A stretch of 64,000 nucleotides of DNA from Micromonospora sp. NBC_00389 (GCF_036059255.1 NZ_CP107947.1:2852001-2916000); one strand, 5' to 3'. Shown: positions 1 through 8,362, numbered from the stretch's first letter. Numbers and translations are program-made. The notes: generated from the letters alone by a model not told the origin.

Positions 1-12
1 CCCCGGGGGGTA

Positions 13-18
13 TAGGCT
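13..18 (+). promoter_or_regulatory. Candidate -10 box of a leaderless promoter
   Basis: The hexamer TAGGCT fits the actinobacterial TANNNT -10 pattern and lies 7 nt before the ATG at 26. No Shine-Dalgarno sequence is visible, so transcription probably starts at or next to the ATG. The -35 region is outside the window. Confidence 0.45.
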
Positions 19-25
19 ACGGGTC

Positions 26-505
26 ATGGAGAACGCGAATCCCACTCGACTGGCCGTCGCCGCCACCCTGCACTGCCTGACCGGCTGCGCCATCGGCGAG
101 GTGCTCGGCATGGTCATCGGCACCGCACTCGGCTGGTCCGACCTGGCCACCATCGCCCTCGCCGTCGCGCTGGCGTTCGTCTTCGGCTACGCGTTGACGG
201 TCCGCCCGGTGCTCCGCTCCGGACTGCCGCTGGGCCGGGCGATCCGGGTGGCCCTGGTCGCCGACACGCTCAGCATCGCGGTCATGGAGGTGGTGGACAA
301 CGGCGTCATGCTCGCCGTGCCGGGCGCCATGCGGGCCGGCCTCGCCGACCCACTGTTCTGGGGCAGCCTGGCCGGCGCGTTGGCGCTGGCCTTTGTGGTC
401 ACCGTGCCGGTGAACCGGGCCCTGATCGTCCGCGGGAGGGGACACGCGGTCGTGCACCAGCACCACCACGGGGAGCACCACCCCACCACTCCGGCGGCGT
501 CGTAG
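26..505 (+). CDS. DUF4396 family small membrane protein
   Basis: This is a 159-residue, mostly hydrophobic protein with about four membrane segments. Near the N-terminus (residues 16-25) it carries His-Cys-x3-Cys-x2-Gly-Glu, which I associate with the DUF4396 family of uncharacterised integral membrane proteins. The C-terminal tail (about residues 138-151) is histidine-rich, so metal binding is possible, but that is inference. The ATG at 26 follows a -10-like box and has no ribosome binding site, so a leaderless mRNA is likely. The next gene lies about 90 bp downstream on the same strand and looks functionally unrelated. Confidence 0.75.
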   Translation: MENANPTRLAVAATLHCLTGCAIGEVLGMVIGTALGWSDLATIALAVALAFVFGYALTVRPVLRSGLPLGRAIRVALVADTLSIAVMEVVDNGVMLAVPGAMRAGLADPLFWGSLAGALALAFVVTVPVNRALIVRGRGHAVVHQHHHGEHHPTTPAAS

Positions 506-596
506 ACTCCGGCCCCGGCCCCGACGGATCGCCCCGCCCGGTAGCGTCGCCCGGCGTACGGTGATCCACGACGGGCCGGGTGACGGGGAGGTACGC

Positions 597-1259
597 ATGC
601 TCGACCGGCGGCTTCAGCTGCACCTGGCCACCTGGCTCGGCCAGTGGCCGGCCGGGAAGGGGCTGCACGTGGTTGCCTCGCACCGGCGGGCCAGACCGGC
701 CTGGGATGGCCGGCTGCGCCCGGCGCTCGCGGTGGACAGCGGTGAGAGCGCCGTGCTCTCCGTCCCGCCGGACCGGGTGGCGGCGATCCGCGCGCTGGCC
801 CGGCGTACGCCGGACCGGCTGCTGCCGGCGTTGCCGGAGGCCGTCGGGTTGCCCGACTGGTGTGTGCACGACGGTCCCTTCCGGTGGAGCCTGGCCCCCG
901 CGCCGCTGCCCGATGTGGGGGAGTGGACCGAGTCGACGGCCCCCGGCCTGCCGCCCTGGCTTCGGCTGTTCGACCGTCCGGTGCTGGTGGTCCGCGACGC
1001 GGACGGCAACTACCTGGCTGGGGCCGGGATGAAACGGCACGACGCGTACGGGCAGGAGTTGGCCATCGGCACCGTGCCCGCCGCCCGGGGTCGCGGCCTC
1101 GCCCGGCGGCTGGTGGCGCAGGCGGCCCGGCGGGTGCTCGACGAGGGGGCGATCCCGACCTACCTGCACGAGCGGGACAACGCCGCCTCGGCCCGGGTCG
1201 CGGACGCGGCAGGCTTCCCGGACCGGGGCTGGCGGGCGTACGGGGTCTATCCGCGCTGA
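597..1259 (+). CDS. GNAT family N-acetyltransferase
   Basis: The 220-residue product has a C-terminal GNAT fold. The acetyl-CoA pyrophosphate loop is visible at about residues 160-172 as Ala-Ala-Arg-Gly-Arg-Gly-Leu-Ala-Arg-Arg-Leu, followed by the typical 'bad-copy' helix with DNAASARVADAAGF. The substrate cannot be read from the sequence. The ATG at 597 is preferred over the upstream in-frame GTG at 561 because GGGGAG ends 7 nt before it. A strong hairpin at 1301-1336 separates it from the convergent TetR gene. Confidence 0.85.
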   Translation: MLDRRLQLHLATWLGQWPAGKGLHVVASHRRARPAWDGRLRPALAVDSGESAVLSVPPDRVAAIRALARRTPDRLLPALPEAVGLPDWCVHDGPFRWSLAPAPLPDVGEWTESTAPGLPPWLRLFDRPVLVVRDADGNYLAGAGMKRHDAYGQELAIGTVPAARGRGLARRLVAQAARRVLDEGAIPTYLHERDNAASARVADAAGFPDRGWRAYGVYPR

Positions 1260-1300
1260 GCGGCACCGCGAGTGCCCGCGCAGCGCTGTCGTCGTAGGGC

Positions 1301-1336
1301 GCGGACCGTGGATCCCGGGCCGGATCCACGGTCCGC
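1301..1336. terminator. Bidirectional terminator-like hairpin
   Basis: A perfect 15-bp inverted repeat (1301-1315 with 1322-1336, loop CGGGCC) lies between two convergent genes ending at 1259 (+) and 1508 (-). There is no T tract, which is common for terminators in high-GC actinobacteria. Nothing else is recognised in the 248-bp gap. Confidence 0.6.
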
Positions 1337-1507
1337 AACCTCCCCCCAGGTCCCGGTTTCGGGCGACCGGCCGCCCGCTGGGCAGGGCCGGTTCGTGTCG
1401 ATCACGCTACGTATCGAACACGCTCGGTGCAAGGTGTGAGCTGTCGGTTCGGAGTGTCGAATAGCGGACTTGACCTGCGGTGGAGTCGAGCGAAGCTGCT
1501 GGCCGGG

Positions 1508-2206
1508 TCAGTGACGTAGCGTGCGGATGAGGTCGAGGACCTGTCGGGTCACCGGGCGAAGTACCCGCAGCCGGGACAGCGCCACCAGCCGGTCGATCAG
1601 CGGCACGACGCCGTCGATCAGCTGCCGGGTCTTGGTCTGCCCGGGAGATCGGTCGTGTACCCAGTAGAGGACCACGCCCATGTACGCCAGCCAGAGCAGC
1701 TCGGGCAACTGGGGGCGCAGTTCGGCGTCGACCTTGGCGGTCGAGCCCGTCAGCACCTCGGCGAAGAGGTCGATCGCCGCCTGTCGGGGGCTGGACGACT
1801 CTGCGGAGAAGGGGCTGAGCGGGGAGGTGGGCTCCGCCGCCGTCTTGAAGAAGGTCGCCGCGAACTCGTGCGACGGGGTCAGCACGTCGATGCCGGCGTG
1901 CAGCACTCCGGCGAGCCGGGCGGCGAACGCGTCCTCCCGGTCGAGCACCGGTTGGGCGGCGGCCCGGTGCTCGACCTGGGACTGGGCGTAGAACTCCTGG
2001 ATCAGGTGGTCCTTGGAGCCGAAGTAGTAGTAGGCGTTGCCCACCGCCACGCCGGCCTCCTGCGCGATCGCGCGCATTGTGGTCTGGGCGTAACCACGCT
2101 CGCGGAACAGCCGCATCGCGGTGTCCCGGATCAGCTGCCGGGTCTGCTCGCCCCGGGCGGTCGCAGGTTCACCCGCAGTGGTCGTCGGCGCAGGCTGCTC
2201 GGTCAT
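1508..2206 (-). CDS. TetR family transcriptional regulator
   Basis: This is a 232-residue TetR-type repressor. The N-terminal helix-turn-helix (about residues 25-70) shows the family pattern TMRAIAQEAGVAVGNAYYYF followed by GSKDHLI; the C-terminal ligand domain is variable. ATG 2206 is chosen because it gives a normal TetR N-terminus; a GTG nine bases upstream is an alternative. It overlaps the upstream thiol-oxidoreductase gene by 38 bp, so the two are co-transcribed with the membrane-protein gene starting at 3136. Two identical palindromes just upstream of that first gene are the obvious candidates for its operators, making the operon autoregulated. The ligand is unknown. Confidence 0.88.
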   Translation of the reverse strand: MTEQPAPTTTAGEPATARGEQTRQLIRDTAMRLFRERGYAQTTMRAIAQEAGVAVGNAYYYFGSKDHLIQEFYAQSQVEHRAAAQPVLDREDAFAARLAGVLHAGIDVLTPSHEFAATFFKTAAEPTSPLSPFSAESSSPRQAAIDLFAEVLTGSTAKVDAELRPQLPELLWLAYMGVVLYWVHDRSPGQTKTRQLIDGVVPLIDRLVALSRLRVLRPVTRQVLDLIRTLRH

Positions 2207-2663
2207 CGGGGTCACCGTATCCCGCTGGTTCGTCCGTCGGCTCGGCCCACGGATCGCGAACCCGCTCCCGGATCGCTGAGGCGGTGGCCACCACCTGCCG
2301 GGCGAGCGGCAACAGGCTCGGTCGGGCCAGCCGTTCCGCCGTGGACCGGTGGTCGGCCAACGCCCAGAGGCAGGCGAACCAGGCGCCGTCGCCCGCGTAC
2401 ACCTCGCCGGTGTCGGCCACCACGGTGAGGTCGCGCAGCGTCGCGTCGTGGTCCAGGCCGGGAAAGCGCCGCCGGGCCTCGGCCGACCCGGCGGGCACGA
2501 ACTCCAGGGGTACGAGCTGGGCGTGGGATGCCAGCCATCGGCGGGCGGTACGGCAGAGCGGGCAGTTCGCGTCGAACAGGACGGTGAACCCCCGGATCCC
2601 ACCGCCCCCGTGTGCGGTGGGATCCGGGAGTCGGCCGGAGCCGTCGGTCGGTGGGAGCGTCAT
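2169..2663 (-). CDS. DCC family thiol-disulfide oxidoreductase (DUF393)
   Basis: The 164-residue protein carries Leu-Phe-Asp-x-x-Cys-Pro-Leu-Cys (C34 and C37) near its start, the thioredoxin-like CxxC of the DCC1/DUF393 family, which takes part in thiol-disulfide exchange. It has no signal peptide, so it probably acts in the cytoplasm or at the inner membrane face. It overlaps the downstream TetR gene by 38 bp and the upstream membrane-protein gene by 4 bp, so it is the middle gene of a three-gene operon. The partnership with the membrane protein suggests a membrane-linked redox function, but the substrate is unknown. Confidence 0.8.
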   Translation of the reverse strand: MTLPPTDGSGRLPDPTAHGGGGIRGFTVLFDANCPLCRTARRWLASHAQLVPLEFVPAGSAEARRRFPGLDHDATLRDLTVVADTGEVYAGDGAWFACLWALADHRSTAERLARPSLLPLARQVVATASAIRERVRDPWAEPTDEPAGYGDPDDRAACADDHCG

Positions 2664-3136
2664 CGGGTCGGCGGTGGATTGGTCACCGGCCCGGCGCCCG
2701 GCTGCGCCCCGATCGGGTATGAGCCGACCGGTGAGGACGGCATGGGCAGCCGGCCGATCGGTGCGATGGGCGGGTGGGTGGCGAGCTGGCGGAGCCGACT
2801 CCGGCGGTAGCGGCCGAGCGCGAAGACGTTGAAGAAGTGCAGCGCGCCGAGCACCAGCAGCACCAAGCCGATCTTGAGGGATAGCTCTTCCATCGCCTGG
2901 CTGGTCGAATCCACCGGGTCGGGGTGCTTCATCGCCACCGTCACGTAGCCGAGGTTGAGCAGGTAGAAGCCAACCACCAGGAGGCTGTTCACCGCTCGGG
3001 CCAGCCGCTCGTCGGCGAACACCTCCTCCAGGAATACCTGTCCGTTGCGGGACAACGCCCGGGCCACCCAGATGGTCAGGCCGATGCTGACCGCGAGGTA
3101 GATCAGGTACATCCAGACCTTGATGTCCATGCGCAT
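2660..3136 (-). CDS. Small integral membrane protein, first gene of the TetR operon
   Basis: This is a 158-residue protein with three hydrophobic segments (roughly residues 5-25, 45-68 and 85-108) and a proline-rich cytoplasmic tail. I do not recognise a named family with certainty. The start at ATG 3136 (or ATG 3130) is placed by AGAAGGG immediately upstream; the longer open frame upstream would run through both operator palindromes and is rejected. Its stop overlaps the start of the DCC-family gene by 4 bp. Expression is probably controlled by the TetR protein encoded at the operon end. Confidence 0.7.
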   Translation of the reverse strand: MRMDIKVWMYLIYLAVSIGLTIWVARALSRNGQVFLEEVFADERLARAVNSLLVVGFYLLNLGYVTVAMKHPDPVDSTSQAMEELSLKIGLVLLVLGALHFFNVFALGRYRRSRLRQLATHPPIAPIGRLPMPSSPVGSYPIGAQPGAGPVTNPPPTR

Positions 3137-3145
3137 AGGCCCTTC

Positions 3146-3159
3146 TTGAACGTGTTCAA
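3146..3159. promoter_or_regulatory. TetR-type operator copy 1 (TTGAACGTGTTCAA)
   Basis: A perfect palindrome of two 6-bp arms and a 2-bp centre lies 9 bp upstream of the operon start at 3136. An identical copy lies 43 bp further upstream. It also fits the published KstR consensus TNNAACNNGTTNNA, although that alone does not identify the regulator. Confidence 0.75.
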
Positions 3160-3188
3160 CTACCGACGGTGTCAGCGTAGGGCAGTTC

Positions 3189-3202
3189 TTGAACGTGTTC
3201 AA
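3189..3202. promoter_or_regulatory. TetR-type operator copy 2 (TTGAACGTGTTCAA)
   Basis: This is the second, identical palindrome; with flanking C and G the perfect repeat extends to 3188-3203. The centre-to-centre distance from copy 1 is 43 bp, about four helical turns, so two dimers would sit on the same face of the DNA. It probably flanks or overlaps the operon promoter. Confidence 0.75.
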
Positions 3203-3248
3203 GAGAGGATGGTGGGCCGTTCCCGGCCCGACCGGTTGCCGCTCTGCC

Positions 3249-4703
3249 TCAGCCGGACAGTCCGAGCGCCTCGGCGGCCGCCCGGCCGTTGGCGTGGCTC
3301 GCGCCGTACGTGGTGACGAAGGCGCGTACGCCCGCCGGGCGCCACTGCGCCGGCCAGCCCATCTCCACCACGGTCACCGGGTGGTCCGCGGCCAGGCCGG
3401 CGATCAGCTCCGGGCCGCCGGGCAGCCGGTGCAGGTGCCGCCCGACCAGCACGATCGGCCGGTCACCGGCCAGCCCGCGCAGCGTCGCCTGATCGGTCTC
3501 GGCGGCGATCACCCGGACCTCCTGCACTCCGTCCAGGTGCGGACCGAGGCCCCACGGCACCCGCCCCTCGGCGATGGTGGACTCGGTGTGCAGCTGCACC
3601 ACCAGCGGACGGTCCAGGCCGGTGAGCACTCCGTCCACCCGGACCGCCCGGCGCGCGGCCGCGTACCCCAGATCGGTTTCGGTGGCGGTCGCCGATGCGC
3701 CGGCGGCCCGGGTCCAGGCGGCGAGCGCGGCGGCGCGGCCGGCCGCCTCCTCGACCCGGGAGGTCGCCAACCGACCGTCGGCGAGCGCGTCGACGATCTC
3801 GGCGGCCACCCGCTCGACCAGCGCGGCGTCGACCTTCGCGCCGATGCAGAGCAGGTCGGCGCCGGCGGCCAGAGCGCGGACCGCGGCCGGCCCGACACCG
3901 CCAGCGGCCACCGCGGCGCCCTTCATCTCCAGTGCGTCGGTGATGACGGCGCCGGTGAAGCCGTACTCGGTGCGGAGCAGGTCGACCAGGACGGCCCGGC
4001 TGAAGGTGGCCGGACCGGTGCCGGTCAGCTCCGGCACCCGGATGTGCGCGGTCATCACCGCGCGCGCCCCGGCGGCCACGACCGCGGCGAACGGCGGCAG
4101 GTCGCGTTGGCGCAGCAGGCTCAGCGGGACGTCCACGGTGGGCAACTCGTGGTGCGAGTCGGTGATGGTGGCGCCGTGGCCGGGGAAGTGTTTGGCGCAG
4201 GCGGCGACGCCGGCGGCCTGTAGCCCGCTCACGGCGGCGGCCGAGTGGGCGGCCACCCGTACCGGGTCCGCGCCGAACGACCGGGTGCCGATCACCGGGT
4301 TGTCGTCGGCGGTGTTCACGTCCACCGTCGGGGCGAGGTTGACGGTGATGCCGAGTGCGGCCAGCTCGGCGCCGATCGCCTGGTAGACCCGTCGGGTGAG
4401 CGCCACGTCGCCGATCGCGCCGAGGGCGGCGTTGCCGGGGTACGGGCTGCCGGTGGCGTGCGCCAGCCGGGTCACGTCGCCACCCTCCTCGTCGATGGCG
4501 ATCAGCACGTCCGCGCGGCCGACGCGCAGGGCGGCGGTGCTCGCCGCGACCTGGGCCGGGTCGTGCACGTTGGTGCCGAAGAGGGTGTGCCCGGCCAGCC
4601 CGTCGGCCACCAGGTCAACGGCCCAGTCCGGCGGGATCGGTCCCGGGTACGCGGCAAGCAACGTGCCGAGCGCGAGCCGGCGTAGTCCTGGATCCAGCCC
4701 CAC
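3249..4703 (-). CDS. Glycoside hydrolase family 3, beta-N-acetylhexosaminidase-like (NagZ type)
   Basis: The 484-residue protein shows the NagZ-branch GH3 signatures: KHFPGHG at 171-177, the Asp-Ser-His acid/base loop at 182-184 and the nucleophile Asp256 in ITDALEM. It should release N-acetylglucosamine (or related beta-linked sugars) from chitooligosaccharide or muropeptides. There is no signal peptide, so it acts in the cytoplasm on imported sugars. The GTG start at 4703 is preceded by GAGGAGA. It is divergent from a ROK-type sugar regulator, whose palindromic operator lies between the two genes, so regulation by that protein is likely. Confidence 0.85.
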   Translation of the reverse strand: MGLDPGLRRLALGTLLAAYPGPIPPDWAVDLVADGLAGHTLFGTNVHDPAQVAASTAALRVGRADVLIAIDEEGGDVTRLAHATGSPYPGNAALGAIGDVALTRRVYQAIGAELAALGITVNLAPTVDVNTADDNPVIGTRSFGADPVRVAAHSAAAVSGLQAAGVAACAKHFPGHGATITDSHHELPTVDVPLSLLRQRDLPPFAAVVAAGARAVMTAHIRVPELTGTGPATFSRAVLVDLLRTEYGFTGAVITDALEMKGAAVAAGGVGPAAVRALAAGADLLCIGAKVDAALVERVAAEIVDALADGRLATSRVEEAAGRAAALAAWTRAAGASATATETDLGYAAARRAVRVDGVLTGLDRPLVVQLHTESTIAEGRVPWGLGPHLDGVQEVRVIAAETDQATLRGLAGDRPIVLVGRHLHRLPGGPELIAGLAADHPVTVVEMGWPAQWRPAGVRAFVTTYGASHANGRAAAEALGLSG

Positions 4704-4838
4704 GTGATCTTCTCCTCTCGGTGCCCGGCGGGCATGAAACGTCGTACGGCGGTGGTCATCGCCCTGCCGGGTCGGCCGAGCGTTCCACCTCCGGGTGGCC
4801 GTTACGCTACGGCTACCCGTTCGCAGGTCGGTTTACAG

Positions 4839-4855
4839 TTAGCAAAGTTTACTAA
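4839..4855. promoter_or_regulatory. Palindromic operator of the ROK regulator
   Basis: TTAGCAAAGTTTACTAA is an AT-rich inverted repeat (7 of 8 positions symmetric around a central G) in the 168-bp divergent region. Such A/T-rich palindromes are typical of ROK regulators and stand out strongly against the local base composition. It lies 17 bp before the ROK start codon, which suggests autoregulation. Confidence 0.65.
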
Positions 4856-4871
4856 AACTAAAGGACGTGGC

Positions 4872-6047
4872 ATGAGTGCGACCCGGCTGCCCGGCACCCC
4901 CCGCCTGTTGCGGGCGCTCAATGACCGTGCGGCGCTGGAACTGCTCCTCGAACGCGGCCCGTTGACCCGGGCCCGGCTCGGTGAGCTGACCGGGCTGTCC
5001 AAGGTCACCGCCTCCCAGTTGGTCGAGCGGCTGGAGGAGCGCGGTCTGGTCAGCCGTGTCGGCGAGCAGGCCGGTGGACGAGGGCCGAACGCCCAGCTCT
5101 ACGCCGTACGCCCGAGCAGTGCCCACGTGGTCGGGGTGGACGTCGGGGCGGATCGGGTGGTGGCTGCCTGCGCCGACATCACCGGCGCGGTCATCGGCCG
5201 GGTGGAGCAGTCCACCCGGGACACCGACGACCCGGTGGGCGTGGTGCACAACGCCGTCGTGGAGGCCGCGAGCAGCGCCCAGGCGCAGCTGAGCAGCGTA
5301 CGGCGGATCGTGCTCGGCACGCCGGGCCTGGTCGACCCCGGCACCGGTGACATCACCTTCGCCTTCAATCTGCCGCGCTGGCACAGCGGGGTGCTCGCCG
5401 CCCTGCGCGACGACCTGCACACGCCGGTGGTCTTCGAGAACGACGTGAACCTGGCCGCGGTGGCCGAGGCGCAGTCCGGCGCCGCGCAGGGGCTGACCGA
5501 CTTCGTGCTGGTCTGGGTGGGCGCTGGCGTCGGCCTGGCGATCATGCTGGGTGGGCGGCTGCACCACGGGAGCAGCGGCGCGGCCGGTGAGATCGGCTAC
5601 CTGCCGGTGCCCGGCGCGCCCATCCCACGCGACGTCTCCCGCCGCGCCAAGCCGGCCTTCCAGCAGTTGGTCGGGGCGGACTCGGTGCGCGCGATCGCCC
5701 GCGAGTACGGCTACCCGGACGCCGACGCCGCCGGCGCGGTTCGCGCGGCCGTCGCCGACGGTGCCGGTGGCGGCCCGATGCTCGACGAGTTGGCCCGCCG
5801 GCTCGCGCTCGGCGTGGCCAGCACGTGCGTGGTGCTCGACCCACCGCTGGTGGTGCTCGCCGGTGAGGTCGGTCAGGCCGGCGGCGCGGCGCTCGCCGAC
5901 CGGGTGCAGCAGGAGGTCGCGGCGATCACCCTGGTCCGGCCTCGGGTGGTGCCCACCGGGCTGACCGAGGAGCCGATTCTGCGCGGTGCGCTGCGTACCG
6001 CGCTGGACGCCGTCCGCGACGAGGTGTTCGGCTCCACCGTCGGCTGA
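4872..6047 (+). CDS. ROK family transcriptional regulator
   Basis: This is a 391-residue protein with an N-terminal winged helix (about 10-65, LGELTGLSKVTASQLVERL) followed by a ROK sugar-kinase-like domain (GVDVGADRVVAACAD, GTPGLVDPGTG, ENDVNLAAVAEA). It lacks the CxCGxxGCxE zinc motif normally found after the GEIGY segment; here that segment continues PVPGAPIPRD with no cysteines. ATG 4872 is chosen because it directly precedes a normal ROK N-terminus and follows the operator; the longer frame would run through the operator. It is divergent from the GH3 gene and probably senses a sugar or sugar phosphate derived from it. Confidence 0.85.
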   Translation: MSATRLPGTPRLLRALNDRAALELLLERGPLTRARLGELTGLSKVTASQLVERLEERGLVSRVGEQAGGRGPNAQLYAVRPSSAHVVGVDVGADRVVAACADITGAVIGRVEQSTRDTDDPVGVVHNAVVEAASSAQAQLSSVRRIVLGTPGLVDPGTGDITFAFNLPRWHSGVLAALRDDLHTPVVFENDVNLAAVAEAQSGAAQGLTDFVLVWVGAGVGLAIMLGGRLHHGSSGAAGEIGYLPVPGAPIPRDVSRRAKPAFQQLVGADSVRAIAREYGYPDADAAGAVRAAVADGAGGGPMLDELARRLALGVASTCVVLDPPLVVLAGEVGQAGGAALADRVQQEVAAITLVRPRVVPTGLTEEPILRGALRTALDAVRDEVFGSTVG

Positions 6048-6131
6048 GCCCGCTGGCGGGGTCATGTGAAGGAATATTTCACCGCCGGCCATCGTGCTGC
6101 AAGCTCTTGCCGCATCCATCCGTTCCGGTCC

Positions 6132-6163
6132 GCGGGCCGCCCGGACCAGGGCGGGCGGCCCGC
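6132..6163. terminator. Bidirectional terminator-like hairpin
   Basis: A perfect 12-bp GC-only inverted repeat (6132-6143 with 6152-6163, 8-nt loop) lies between the convergent ROK gene (ends 6047) and the ABC permease gene (ends 6208). Confidence 0.6.
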
Positions 6164-6207
6164 AGCAGGCGGGGCCGCCCGGCCCAGGCGGACGGCCCGG
6201 CGGAGGC

Positions 6208-7227
6208 TCACATCAGGTCGCGGCGACGGAACACGGCGAACGCCGCCGCCGTCAACCCGCCGGTGAGCACGAGCAGTACCGCCAGGGCCGGCGCCCAGGT
6301 CAGCGAGTAGAACCCGTCGCAGAAGCCGCCGCCCACGCTGTCGCCCCTGCAGAGCTGGCCGTCGTAGAACCGCGCCTCACCGCTGAGCCACGCCCCGATG
6401 TAGCTGGAGAGCATCAGCTGGTCCGGGCGCGGGGCGTCGACGATCTGCAGCACCAGCCGGGCGCCCAACTCCCAGACCACCGCGTACGCGGCGACCGCGC
6501 CGAGCGCCGCCGAGGTGTGTCGGCCCAGCGTGGCGATGGCGAAGCCCAGCGCGCTGGCCAGCAGCACCAGCACCAGGCCACGGCCGTGCACCGCCCCCAG
6601 TGAGCGCCAAAAGTCCCCGCCCAGCCGGCCGGCCAGACCGGCCGTCTGCCCGATCACCCAGAACGTGGCGAGGTAGACCAACGAGGCCGTCACCGCCAGC
6701 GCCAGCACCGTGCCGAGCAGGGTGCCCAGCTTGACACCGAGCACCGTCATCCGGCGCGGTCGCCAGAGCAGCAGGTTCACCACGCCGCCGGAGTTCAGGT
6801 CCGCGCCGATGTAGGAGGCGCCAACCAGGAACCCGAACAGCACCAGGAACGCGATGAGGAAGTAGAGCAGCGGGCGGGCCTGCTGGGCGAAGCTGAACAC
6901 CCCGGGGAGGAAGTCGGCGGCGATCGGCAGCCGGTCCTGCCGGATCGGGTCGATCTCCGAACAGTCGGAGGGGTAGTACAGCTCCGAGTCGCTCGACGGG
7001 AACGTGCCGTTCTTTCGGGCCAGGCACTGCTGGAAGTGGTTCTCCATGCTCTGCCGCGCCTCGGCGGCCTGCGCCCGCGCCGTGCTGAGTTCGCTCGGGG
7101 TGGGCTTGTGGGAGCCGGCCAGGGTGGTCGCCGCGGTGACGGCGAACGCCAGTGCCAGCAGGACGACCATGAGCTGCACGAAGCGACGCGCGGACAGACG
7201 CTCCAGCTCGGCACGAACCAGGTTCAC
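6208..7227 (-). CDS. ABC-2 type transporter permease
   Basis: This is a 339-residue membrane protein with about six transmembrane segments. The first (about residues 18-38) is followed by a long hydrophilic, probably extracytoplasmic loop with two cysteines, and the rest lie between about residues 115 and 335. This is the layout of ABC-2 exporter permeases. The GTG start at 7227 overlaps the stop of the upstream ATPase gene by 4 bp, so the two form one translationally coupled exporter. The substrate is unknown; small two-gene exporters of this kind often act in peptide or drug resistance. Confidence 0.8.
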   Translation of the reverse strand: MNLVRAELERLSARRFVQLMVVLLALAFAVTAATTLAGSHKPTPSELSTARAQAAEARQSMENHFQQCLARKNGTFPSSDSELYYPSDCSEIDPIRQDRLPIAADFLPGVFSFAQQARPLLYFLIAFLVLFGFLVGASYIGADLNSGGVVNLLLWRPRRMTVLGVKLGTLLGTVLALAVTASLVYLATFWVIGQTAGLAGRLGGDFWRSLGAVHGRGLVLVLLASALGFAIATLGRHTSAALGAVAAYAVVWELGARLVLQIVDAPRPDQLMLSSYIGAWLSGEARFYDGQLCRGDSVGGGFCDGFYSLTWAPALAVLLVLTGGLTAAAFAVFRRRDLM

Positions 7228-8231
7228 GCGTCCACTCCTCGATCAAGATTGATCACAGCGTCACCCTCAACGTCGGGCGGCAGCGCCGAGTCGTCCACCT
7301 GGCGGGGCACCGACGGGTGCCCGCCGGCGCCGGTCAGCTCGAGGAAGACGCTCTCCAGATCGGGCCGCAGCGGGGTCAGCTCGCCCACCCAAAGCCCCTG
7401 CTCGCCGAGCACCTGGCTGATCGCCGCCGGGTCGGTCACCCCGCCCACCACCAGCGCCCCGCCATCGACGGTCGCCGCCATTTCGGCCGCGCGCAGCAAC
7501 TCGGCGGCGCGCTCCGGCTCGGCCACCCGGACCAGGAACTCGTGCCGGTCGTGGCCGGCCAGCACCTCGTCCACCCGGCCGGCCGCCACCCGCCGCCCCT
7601 GCGAGATGATCGTGACGTGGTCGCAGATCAGCTGGATCTCGGCCAGGATGTGACTGGACACCAGCACCGTCACGCCGGCCGCCGCCAGCGACCGCATCAG
7701 GTCCCGCATCTCCCGGATGCCGGCCGGGTCCAGCCCGTTCGCCGGCTCGTCCAGGATGAGCAGCTGCGGATCCTTCAGCAGCGCGGACGCCACCGCGAGG
7801 CGCTGCTTCATGCCCAGCGAGTAACCCTTCACCCGCTCGTCGCCCCGGTCGTGCAGGCCGACCAGTTCCAGCACCTCGTCCACCCGCGAGGTCGGCACCC
7901 CACCGGCCCGGGCCAGCAGCCGCAGCGTGCGGTGCCCGGTGAAGTTGCCGAAGAACTGCGGGCTCTCCACGATGGCGCCGACCCTGCCGGCCACCCGGGG
8001 CAGTTGCTGCGGCGACGGCTCGCCGAGCACCCTCATCTGCCCGCTGTCGGCCCGGACCAGCCCGAGCAGGGCACGCAGCGTGGTGGTCTTGCCGGAACCG
8101 TTGGGGCCCAGGAAACCGTGGATCTGGCCCGCCTCGACCAGCAGGTCGAAGCCGTCGACCGCGACCCGTCGGCCGCTCCGCAGGCTCTGAAAGGTCTTGC
8201 GCAGACCCTCGATCTCGATGACCGCGCTCAT
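7224..8231 (-). CDS. ABC transporter ATP-binding protein (exporter)
   Basis: The 335-residue ATPase shows Walker A GPNGSGKTT, a signature in the variant form YSLGMKQRL, Walker B LLILDEPANGLDP and the switch histidine in VSSHILAEI. The roughly 90-residue C-terminal extension is usual for ABC-2 exporters of the BcrA/CcmA type. ATG 8231 is chosen because the nucleotide-binding domain begins immediately (SAVIEIEGLRKTF); the longer frame upstream is low-complexity arginine-rich sequence. It is the first gene of a two-gene operon with the permease that it energises. Confidence 0.88.
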   Translation of the reverse strand: MSAVIEIEGLRKTFQSLRSGRRVAVDGFDLLVEAGQIHGFLGPNGSGKTTTLRALLGLVRADSGQMRVLGEPSPQQLPRVAGRVGAIVESPQFFGNFTGHRTLRLLARAGGVPTSRVDEVLELVGLHDRGDERVKGYSLGMKQRLAVASALLKDPQLLILDEPANGLDPAGIREMRDLMRSLAAAGVTVLVSSHILAEIQLICDHVTIISQGRRVAAGRVDEVLAGHDRHEFLVRVAEPERAAELLRAAEMAATVDGGALVVGGVTDPAAISQVLGEQGLWVGELTPLRPDLESVFLELTGAGGHPSVPRQVDDSALPPDVEGDAVINLDRGVDA

Positions 8232-8362
8232 TCGCGCGACTCCGTACCTCGACCGGACATGGTCGGTCCTCCGGGTGTGGTGATCAACGACACGGTGCCT
8301 CACCCTATGGCCGCGGCGCCGCCCGCGGGGGGCACCGCCGCGCTGCGTGGTTGGATGGTCCG

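Noticed and set aside
3146..3202. Assignment of the palindromes to KstR (sterol regulator)
   Set aside because: They fit the consensus, but many TetR proteins use TGAACnnGTTCA-like sites and the local TetR is the simpler candidate; no sterol genes are near.
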